34,242 nt of DNA from a virus: IMG/VR virus record IMGVR_UViG_3300036719_005005, positions 1-34,242 of that record. One strand, written 5' to 3'. Position numbers and translations under genes: made by a program. The notes beneath the pieces are model-generated. The model ran no database searches. It was given only the letters and a program-made list of their open reading frames with translations, and was not told the DNA's origin. Shown one piece after another: positions 29,054 to 34,242 of the stretch. Each line of letters starts with the position of its first letter. The first letter of the stretch is position 1.

Positions 29054-29480
29054 TCACCAGCAACAACTTTTCATTTATCGTAACCGCAACAAAAATCTCG
29101 TCCGTAAAGCAATGAACAATCTTGATTGGGAAGCAAACAACAACTCTTCCGACCTTGCAAACCAAAACAAGTACAGCATGGAACAACTTAAAGCCATGCA
29201 ACTTGTTGCACGCATGAAAGAAGCAGCGGACAATGTTGGTGCTGGTTTTGTTGGTGGTTTTATCACACCATCAGGTCAACGTTTTATGATGTCTAACGTT
29301 GATGCCGATGATGTTCAGAACCAAGCAATCATGGCGCAGCTGGATGCAATTCATCACGCAACAGAGGCATCGCAAACCTCAGACGACTCATTGAGTTTTT
29401 TTGATGCGTTTCAAAACAATCTCAGAATCGTTGAAACCGAAGACGGCGTTCAAATTATCATTGAAGCTACAGACGAATAA
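29040..29480 (+). CDS. 146-residue early protein
   Basis: ATG at 29040 (or 29046) opens MTMSDHQQQLFIYRNRNKNL ... MEQLKAMQLVARMKEAADNV then GAGFVGGFITPSGQRFMMSN, and an acidic tail. The frame extends to 28992, but that part overlaps the 58-residue gene. A central Gly-rich segment FVGGFITPSG is distinctive. No family recognised. Confidence 0.6.
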   Translation: MTMSDHQQQLFIYRNRNKNLVRKAMNNLDWEANNNSSDLANQNKYSMEQLKAMQLVARMKEAADNVGAGFVGGFITPSGQRFMMSNVDADDVQNQAIMAQLDAIHHATEASQTSDDSLSFFDAFQNNLRIVETEDGVQIIIEATDE

Positions 29481-29536
29481 AGAGAAGTGGCTTACAGTAA
29501 ACTGCAGTGAACTTGTACACCTGGAGCATCCAAACC

Positions 29537-29776
29537 ATGTCCAAAACTCAAGCAACAACCTACGAAACAATCGTCACCAAGCTTGAATTGATTCTCAACA
29601 CGCTTGATGACTTAATGGAAGATCCTCTTTTCATGGATACAATCCACGGAGAGCAGGAATTGAGTCTTGACCTCTACTACGAACTGATGGACACAATTAT
29701 CACTCAGTTCAAACCACAGGAAACTACAACAGCGTATCGTCCTCTGCTTGTTGACGACAGCTACGACGCAGAATAA
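29537..29776 (+). CDS. 79-residue acidic early protein
   Basis: ATG at 29537 after CATCCAAACC opens MSKTQATTYETIVTKLELIL ... LDDLMEDPLFMDTIHGEQEL, a helical acidic protein. A leader with TAAGAAG-type sequence and a T-rich hairpin lie on both sides. No known motif. Confidence 0.6.
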   Translation: MSKTQATTYETIVTKLELILNTLDDLMEDPLFMDTIHGEQELSLDLYYELMDTIITQFKPQETTTAYRPLLVDDSYDAE

Positions 29777-29790
29777 AACATAAGAAGTAG

Positions 29791-29860
29791 CTCATAGTCA
29801 TTATGAGTTAACCTTAAACGTGGCATCAGTTGGGAAGCCGCTCAACTGTGTAAGTCCACG
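29791..29860 (+). promoter_or_regulatory. Two hairpins in the leader of the next gene
   Basis: CTCATA-GTCAT-TATGAG (29791-29807) and a nested hairpin with outer CGTGG/CCACG and inner CAGTTG/CAACTG (29819-29860). Preceding CATAAGAAGTAGCTCAT is loosely like the AGCCTAAGAAGCAGTTC element at 22706. Structured leader or regulatory RNA; no ribozyme core is seen. Confidence 0.45.
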
Positions 29861-29886
29861 ACCAACGTCCACACAACAGTCAAACC

Positions 29887-30096
29887 ATGTTCAATCCTTT
29901 CCTTACTGAAGGACAGCTTCAGTTGATGATTAACCGCGAGATCACCAATGCAATTCGCTCTCAATCATCTCTCCCAATGCCTGGTCCAACAGGCTTTAAT
30001 TCCCACTACGGCTGCACTCCACCTGCTCCAGGTGCACAGCCTCTAATCACAGCTGCTCTTGGTCAGCTTCTGGTTAACGCAATCAGAAAGTTCTGA
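29887..30096 (+). CDS. 69-residue early protein
   Basis: ATG at 29887 after CCACACAACAGTCAAACC opens MFNPFLTEGQLQLMINREIT ... SLPMPGPTGFNSHYGCTPPA then an amphipathic helix. The middle is Pro/Gly-rich. No motif recognised. Confidence 0.58.
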   Translation: MFNPFLTEGQLQLMINREITNAIRSQSSLPMPGPTGFNSHYGCTPPAPGAQPLITAALGQLLVNAIRKF

Positions 30097-30103
30097 TCAG
30101 ATA

Positions 30104-30373
30104 ATGGTGTACCGCAGCAAGTCACACCACTATTACAAACCAAATCCAAAGTTTGATAGAACGCGTAAATTCTGGCAAATTTACCGTGGCATCAAGTGGG
30201 TGGTAGGAATCATTTATGATTCATGCTCCGTTATCTTGATCCTGATGAGTTTTGACAAAGTTTACAAGTTTAAGAGTTGGCGTGTCATTAAACCGTGGCA
30301 AATTGCCAAACTCATTGAAAAGATTCCCAAGTTGTTCCGCAGTCTGCGGCATCAAATGACGTACGGAATTTAA
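30104..30373 (+). CDS. 89-residue basic membrane-associated protein
   Basis: ATG at 30104 opens a very basic protein (MVYRSKSHHYYKPNPKFDRT ... RKFWQIYRGIKW) with one hydrophobic segment (residues about 34-52, VVGIIYDSCSVILILMSF) and a basic C-terminal helix. It is possibly an inner-membrane protein of the infection stage. Family unknown. Confidence 0.58.
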   Translation: MVYRSKSHHYYKPNPKFDRTRKFWQIYRGIKWVVGIIYDSCSVILILMSFDKVYKFKSWRVIKPWQIAKLIEKIPKLFRSLRHQMTYGI

Positions 30374-30427
30374 AACCTGTCAAACTTTCACTACACAAAC
30401 CTATAAGCAACTCTTAACAATCACTTT

Positions 30428-30577
30428 ATGATTTCTGATGAGAGCTGTTGCTACGCTTGGTGTCCAAAACCCAGTGCTAGCAATGGTTCTCATCTTTACA
30501 AGTCGTTGCACAAGTACAGATTTATACCTCTCATAATGAAGTGCGGACAATATAAAGCAGATGGAAAACACCAGTAG
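30428..30577 (+). CDS. Possible 49-residue cysteine-rich protein
   Basis: ATG at 30428 opens MISDESCYAWCPKPSASNGS then HLYKSLHKYRFIPLIMKCGQ. Four Cys are present, which might bind metal, but no named motif is matched. It overlaps the start of the 30561 gene. Short and weakly supported. Confidence 0.35.
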   Translation: MISDESCCYAWCPKPSASNGSHLYKSLHKYRFIPLIMKCGQYKADGKHQ

Positions 30578-30728
30578 CACCAACGGAAAACTGGCTTGGG
30601 CAGTACTTGCTCACACACCGACTGGACGTAGTGAAGTCATCAAAGTAACAGATCATGAAGATGCCGATCGAACAGTCCAAGACAACCCATCAGCTTTCTA
30701 CAAGTCCGGACCATTCATTGTTGCTTAG
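30561..30728 (+). CDS. 55-residue early protein
   Basis: ATG at 30561 opens MENTSSTNGKLAWAVLAHTP then TGRSEVIKVTDHEDADRTVQ and ends FIVA. It looks like a small beta-rich protein. The alternative frame from 30655 overlaps it and seems a shadow in that part. No family recognised. Confidence 0.45.
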   Translation: MENTSSTNGKLAWAVLAHTPTGRSEVIKVTDHEDADRTVQDNPSAFYKSGPFIVA

Positions 30729-30789
30729 CGTTGGCGCAGATCAAAGGGTCAACCAATCTGCTAGTATCATCCAAGCAACAAAACACTCA

Positions 30790-30996
30790 ATGCAGCTGCC
30801 AGTCACCAACTACGTGGTCATGCTTCACCACCACGATGTCGGAACATTTGCTCCTGCATTCCCCAACCTGGATGAAGCAGAAGAATTCTCCAACGCCCTA
30901 CGCCTCATCACCAATGACGTAGCAGTCAGTGAGCCAGTTCCTGTTGCCGCCAGGCAAGCAATCAACTTCAGCACAGCAATCAAAAGCAATTGCTGA
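30790..30996 (+). CDS. 68-residue early protein
   Basis: ATG at 30790 opens MQLPVTNYVVMLHHHDVGTF then APAFPNLDEAEEFSNALRLI, a small alpha/beta protein. The frame stays open upstream to 30655, but there it overlaps the 55-residue gene, so this start is preferred. A terminator follows shortly. Confidence 0.55.
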   Translation: MQLPVTNYVVMLHHHDVGTFAPAFPNLDEAEEFSNALRLITNDVAVSEPVPVAARQAINFSTAIKSNC

Positions 30997-31020
30997 AAAG
31001 TTAATAACATCCTGAGAATA

Positions 31021-31050
31021 CGTGCTATCGTTTCGGTAGCACGATTTTTT
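31021..31050 (+). terminator. Intrinsic terminator
   Basis: CGTGCTA/TAGCACG with a 9-base loop, followed by ATTTTTT. The next gene starts only 4 bases later, so it may need its own promoter. Confidence 0.85.
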
Positions 31051-31054
31051 ATGC

Positions 31055-31306
31055 ATGGCTATCGTCGTCAGTGTGTCAGTACCAGAAGCACTCCACATTC
31101 GTTGGAAAGAATCCAAACTTGACATCAGCCCCTCTGCTCTATTTCAAACAGCACTTGAAACTGAACTCAACAAAACAAACCAACACCTGGTCTACTGGAG
31201 TTCACGTGCACTCAACGCTGAAAAGAAACTCAAGACAATTGCTCAACTCATCAACGCAAATGACAAAGAAGTCAAGAAGTTCCTGTTGTTTGATTCTGAT
31301 CGTTGA
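31055..31306 (+). CDS. Ribbon-helix-helix-like small protein
   Basis: An 83-residue protein. The start MAIVVSVSVPEALHIRWKES and the helix DISPSALFQTALETELN fit a ribbon-helix-helix layout (strand VVSVSV then two helices), often used by small DNA-binding regulators and antitoxins. The rest is a long charged helix. It could be an early transcription regulator. No toxin partner is apparent beside it. Fold call moderate. Confidence 0.55.
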   Translation: MAIVVSVSVPEALHIRWKESKLDISPSALFQTALETELNKTNQHLVYWSSRALNAEKKLKTIAQLINANDKEVKKFLLFDSDR

Positions 31307-31341
31307 GCAGCAATAGAATAAAATCATCCATCTGCAAAGTC

Positions 31342-31542
31342 ATGGAAGATCTAAATAAAAATATTCGTCATTACCATCCCATTGAGTTGACGAATACACA
31401 GAGACTGGAAACAGCTGCATTGATGGATCAACTGAGAGACGCAGGAATTCTTCCTAAAAACATCAACCTTGGTCGATTCATCAATGAATGCTACTCCAGG
31501 GGTCTAAACGATTACAGAAAAGATCTCAGCTGTTTCGACTAA
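31342..31542 (+). CDS. 66-residue early protein
   Basis: ATG at 31342 opens MEDLNKNIRHYHPIELTNTQ then RLETAALMDQLRDAGILPKN and LGRFINECYSRGLNDYRKDL. The pattern of basic N-terminus followed by two helices is reminiscent of short DNA-binding proteins, though no motif is definite. It lies beside the ribbon-helix-helix-like gene. Confidence 0.5.
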   Translation: MEDLNKNIRHYHPIELTNTQRLETAALMDQLRDAGILPKNINLGRFINECYSRGLNDYRKDLSCFD

Positions 31543-31640
31543 TGTTGCGACTAACAGCAAAAAATCTCTATCACCTCGACTAATGTGACGACTACCAAAA
31601 AGAATCCTTAAGACAAACCAAAGAATCAGTTATACAATCA

Positions 31641-31689
31641 ATTCCATTTGTATCAGGGGTAGATCTATGTACCTCTGTGCAAGTGGAAT
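31641..31689 (+). ncRNA. Long structured hairpin
   Basis: ATTCCATTTG pairs with CAAGTGGAAT (one U-G), and an inner stem AGGGGTA/TACCTCT has one G-U pair. A T-run follows. May be a terminator, or a leader RNA. Confidence 0.65.
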
Positions 31690-31736
31690 TTTACGTATAA
31701 ATCAATCCAAGTTAAGTCCGCCGCCAGGGGTTTATA

Positions 31737-31824
31737 TATAGATAGAACTTAATACTGTTTACCTATAGATAGAACTGAATAGTATCTACTTCTATATGAA
31801 TAGAACTGAATAGTATCTACTTCC
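31737..31824 (+). repeat. Three tandem repeats of about 29 bases with internal dyad
   Basis: Consensus TATAGATAGAACTGAATAGT followed by ATCTACTTC. Copies start at 31737, 31764 and 31793. Copy 2 contains the dyad TAGATA/TATCTA spaced by 11 bases, suited to a dimeric DNA-binding protein; copy 3 is nearly identical and copy 1 is diverged. Confidence 0.75.
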
Positions 31825-31993
31825 ATCTATAGATTAAAAATGGCGCATGAAAAAAAGCCAAGGGCACCACCCCTTGACCCAAACCATTGAACACACACAC
31901 ACATGCTTGGTCGTCCAACCATGCACACTTGCAATCTAGCAAGGATCAGCTAGGGTGGTCAAGCAATCGGGTCAACCGCACGCACACTCAACC

Positions 31994-32458
31994 ATGAACT
32001 CCTTCAGCTTCGAGCCCGTCCAAGTCCTGAACATCAAATCTGAAGACAATCCAAAGATTGATGTCCAGGACGGAATGATCGTCATCAGCGCCAACCGTGG
32101 TGACGATCGCATCATCATCAGCGCACCTCTTCAGAGCGTACTGCCTTCTATTTCAGTAGCGCAAACCAAAGTTCGCAACACTTCTATCAACGTTCACAAA
32201 CCAAAACGTCCACCAGCTATTAAACCCGGTACACGTCTTCCTGCTACACACGGATCTGTTGGAGAGCGCAGCCCAAAATCTAAACTCAAAGAAACCGATA
32301 TTCGTGAAATCAGAAGTTTAGCTATCGACCCAAAATACACTGGCACTTTTCCAAACCGTCAAAAGATGGTAGAAGATCTTGCCAAGGTCTACAGGATTCA
32401 TTGGACAACTGTTTACGGAATCATTAACCGGAAAAGCTGGAAGCACGTAGTTGATTGA
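31994..32458 (+). CDS. Helix-turn-helix DNA-binding protein
   Basis: A 154-residue protein from ATG at 31994 after GCACACTCAACC. The first half is beta-rich (VQVLNIKSEDNPKIDVQDGM). The C-terminal part (about residues 100-154: KLKETDIREIRSL ... MVEDLAKVYRIHWTTVYGII then NRKSWKHV) is a helix-turn-helix of the type found at the C-terminus of HNH homing enzymes. It may bind the repeats just upstream. A longer frame to 31955 is open but lacks a clear start. Confidence 0.65.
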   Translation: MNSFSFEPVQVLNIKSEDNPKIDVQDGMIVISANRGDDRIIISAPLQSVLPSISVAQTKVRNTSINVHKPKRPPAIKPGTRLPATHGSVGERSPKSKLKETDIREIRSLAIDPKYTGTFPNRQKMVEDLAKVYRIHWTTVYGIINRKSWKHVVD

Positions 32459-32871
32459 TGGAAAAAATTTACAACGTCCGCATTTGTTTCGGTGATGGTA
32501 AACCTTTAGAAACAGTTATAAAAGCAAAAAGCGGCATCAATGCACAAGATAAAGCAATCAAAGATCACCCTGGCGCCAGGAATGTTCACATTCTCAGCGT
32601 TAAACAGGTTGAAAAACAAGAGCAACCTAAACAAGCCCCGGCTAAAATTGTTGCTCCTGTTGTCAATGATAAGCTTCATCCTTTGTTTACTGATGTCACT
32701 CATGAAGAAGTAAAACGCTACATCAACAAAGATAAGCTTCACAGAATGAAGCAAATTCAATCAGCAATTGAGTTGAAGAAAAATGGCGTAACTCATCGTC
32801 GAATTGCTGCTTTGCTAGGCGTTGGCTCAACCACAGTCGGCACCTGGCTCAAACAATACAGCCCCGATTGA
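32458..32871 (+). CDS. Helix-turn-helix protein, second copy type
   Basis: A 137-residue protein from ATG at 32458 (one-base overlap with the previous TGA). The N-terminal domain is a small alpha/beta unit (MEKIYNVRICFGDGKPLETV ... NAQDKAIKDHPGARNV). The C-terminus holds AIELKKNGVTHRRIAALLGV then STTVGTWLKQY, a clear helix-turn-helix. With its partner it may form an early regulatory pair. The stop lies in the loop of the terminator. Confidence 0.7.
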   Translation: MEKIYNVRICFGDGKPLETVIKAKSGINAQDKAIKDHPGARNVHILSVKQVEKQEQPKQAPAKIVAPVVNDKLHPLFTDVTHEEVKRYINKDKLHRMKQIQSAIELKKNGVTHRRIAALLGVGSTTVGTWLKQYSPD

Positions 32872-32886
32872 CGGGGCTTTTTTTTT
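32860..32886 (+). terminator. Intrinsic terminator containing the stop codon
   Basis: AGCCCCG-ATTGA-CGGGGCT followed by TTTTTTTT. The TGA stop of the preceding gene is inside the loop. Confidence 0.9.
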
Positions 32887-32909
32887 GTACACACAACCTT
32901 GAACTCACC

Positions 32910-34242
32910 ATGGAATTCCGTCTTCCGACCAACCTTCAAAACGAACTTATCCCTTACGATCCAACGCTCAAGAAGTTGGCACGTACTGAGAATCAAGCCA
33001 AGGCAACTACCAAGAAATCTAAATATCCACTTGGCAATCCACCACAGTTAATGCCATTGGATGTTGTAAAAGAATCGCTGCAACAAGAAGCAGTTGATGT
33101 CATTAATGCATCAGCTACTCCCGATAGGCACCATGAATTCAAGCTGCCTGTCGGTAACATTCCCAACGTAGAGTACGTGGTCCATGCAGTAATGTACCAC
33201 TACGAAGGCGTATGGGTAGCAGCATGGCTGCCACCTAAAGGCAAGGAGAATGATTATGTATACGGCTACACTTACTGCTTCAAGGACACAGCCGCCACTC
33301 GTAAGATGCTGGATTACCAGATTAAAAATCACCTGGAACAATACACCGTATCAGAAATTGGTCGCTCTACTTATTACCACAAGACTGAATTGGTTACCAA
33401 GCAAAACATAATTGATGGTAATGATCAAACCCGCTGGGTGTATAACGTTGGTAGCTGGAAAGCAAAGAGTAAAAACATTTCATTAATGCTTAAGCGCTTC
33501 CAGGGTGCACTTATGAAAACAATTCCAACTTGGTCAGACGGTCGTGGTATCTTTGATCGCATCAAAACTTCTCGTAATCTATACAACTTGCTTAGTGAAG
33601 ATCGTGACTTAAATCGTAACTACTGGATCAAATACGAACAAGATTTTAAGCAGACTAAAGAACAATGGTCTGCATCAGTTGCATCTTTGTTCTACATAAT
33701 TGATTACCATGTAAATGTCCCTCACTATAATCCGCTCAGCGAATTTGTACGCATTCGTCACATCCTTAATAAACCATTCTTCCGCAAGTGGATCCAAGAT
33801 AAATGTAATGAGATTAATGCAAATTACCAAGATGAATCAGTAGATACCATGGCTACAATCCGCAAGCCTTGGTTGTTAATTAAAGAGTTTGTTAAGGGTA
33901 TTCATTATGTCCATTCAATCTGGGGTGATGCAGTTCCACTGGATTACTACCAGTCAAACATTGATAACTTGATGGGCATTAAAGTCTGGAGCCCTGTATC
34001 AACAATTATTGTTTCGTGGCTAGCTGAACACATGCCAGTTGCTTCATTCTTCCAAATGCGTAGTAAATACTACTTGGAACAGAAGGCTGCTCCACAACGT
34101 AGTTATGACTATGAAGAAAGGCTTGGCATGTCTCAGTACCGATTCCGTGAATGGGAAGATACATGCAGCATGCTTAATCAAATCCTCAGCAACGACAAAA
34201 CAATTGATCCACCCAAGCGTTGGCGCATCACTGAATTCCATG
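32910..34242 (+). CDS. Large early protein, function unknown, C-terminus off the right edge
   Basis: ATG at 32910 after ACCTTGAACTCACC opens a frame of 444 codons without a stop to the window end. It starts MEFRLPTNLQNELIPYDPTL and is rich in Tyr, Trp, Lys and Asn, with segments such as VHAVMYHYEGVWVAAWLPPK, LLNKPFF-like helices and EEWEDTCSM-like helices further on. It has no signal peptide and no nucleotide-binding or nuclease motif that I can see. The strong upstream terminator means it has its own promoter. It may be a replication or takeover protein, but nothing in the sequence proves it. Confidence 0.7.
   Translation, partial: MEFRLPTNLQNELIPYDPTLKKLARTENQAKATTKKSKYPLGNPPQLMPLDVVKESLQQEAVDVINASATPDRHHEFKLPVGNIPNVEYVVHAVMYHYEGVWVAAWLPPKGKENDYVYGYTYCFKDTAATRKMLDYQIKNHLEQYTVSEIGRSTYYHKTELVTKQNIIDGNDQTRWVYNVGSWKAKSKNISLMLKRFQGALMKTIPTWSDGRGIFDRIKTSRNLYNLLSEDRDLNRNYWIKYEQDFKQTKEQWSASVASLFYIIDYHVNVPHYNPLSEFVRIRHILNKPFFRKWIQDKCNEINANYQDESVDTMATIRKPWLLIKEFVKGIHYVHSIWGDAVPLDYYQSNIDNLMGIKVWSPVSTIIVSWLAEHMPVASFFQMRSKYYLEQKAAPQRSYDYEERLGMSQYRFREWEDTCSMLNQILSNDKTIDPPKRWRITEFH

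Larger units (their letters stand above)
31543..31993 (+). other. Gene-free control region with repeats and hairpins
   Basis: No credible gene. Contents: a direct repeat CGACTAATGT (31536 and 31577), a strong long hairpin (31641-31689) followed by TTTT, three tandem repeats with dyads (31737-31824), a palindrome ATCTATAGAT, a CAAGGG/CCCTTG hairpin near 31,860, and small hairpins (TTGG/CCAA, CTTGC/GCAAG, CTAGC/GCTAG) at 31,900-31,960. The density fits an operator cluster, promoter region or origin. Confidence 0.6.

Noticed and set aside
30655-30789. Upstream extension of the 68-residue gene
   Set aside because: It overlaps the better-looking 55-residue gene at 30561-30728 and reads like a shadow.

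Overview
The window looks like part of the genome of a tailed double-stranded DNA phage. The host is probably a cyanobacterium: several small early proteins resemble families I associate with Synechococcus-type cyanobacteria and their phages, but that link rests on memory, not on a search. No rRNA, canonical tRNA, CRISPR array or insertion sequence was seen.

The left part, about 1 to 21,681, is a virion and packaging block read entirely leftward on the minus strand, with tightly packed and often overlapping genes, several of which have clear Shine-Dalgarno sites. In transcription order it starts with a 1,102-residue protein, then a possible LLH-type holin, a run of small glycine/alanine-rich proteins of ejection-protein character, and a proline-rich protein built of short repeats. 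Next come a candidate small terminase, the large terminase, an AbrB/MazE-like protein, the portal, a scaffold-like protein overprinted on the portal 3' end, two small proteins and the major capsid gene. The capsid gene is split by a group I intron that carries an HNH endonuclease on the opposite strand. Downstream are a decoration-type protein, a helix-hairpin-helix protein, a possible neck protein, two cell-wall hydrolases (GH104-like and M23-like) and further structural proteins running off the left edge.

The right part, about 21,775 to 34,242, is read rightward and holds more than two dozen mostly tiny genes of early or accessory type. The recognisable ones are an SSB-like protein, a ribbon-helix-helix-like protein and two helix-turn-helix proteins. 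A protein of unknown function runs off the right edge. Most of these genes lack a Shine-Dalgarno site and begin after A/C-rich leaders ending in ACCATG, unlike the late block.

The most unusual feature is RNA structure at gene ends in the early region. Two complete type II hammerhead ribozymes (22,128-22,192 and 25,304-25,368) sit directly behind stop codons. Between them, five consecutive small genes (22,489-23,890) each end in a compact tRNA-like element: an acceptor-like stem, a small hairpin and a T-arm with a 7-base T-loop-like loop. The stop codon lies inside or at the edge of the 5' strand. Each of the first four elements is followed by a hairpin leader for the next gene, three of them with the conserved loop CAGYGGAGAT. 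I infer an RNA-punctuated cassette array in which early transcripts are cut or capped at each gene end. The folds are read directly from the sequence; the function is a hypothesis.

A further control region at 31,543-31,993 has a long hairpin, three dyad-containing tandem repeats and no gene. It could hold operators, a promoter array or an origin.
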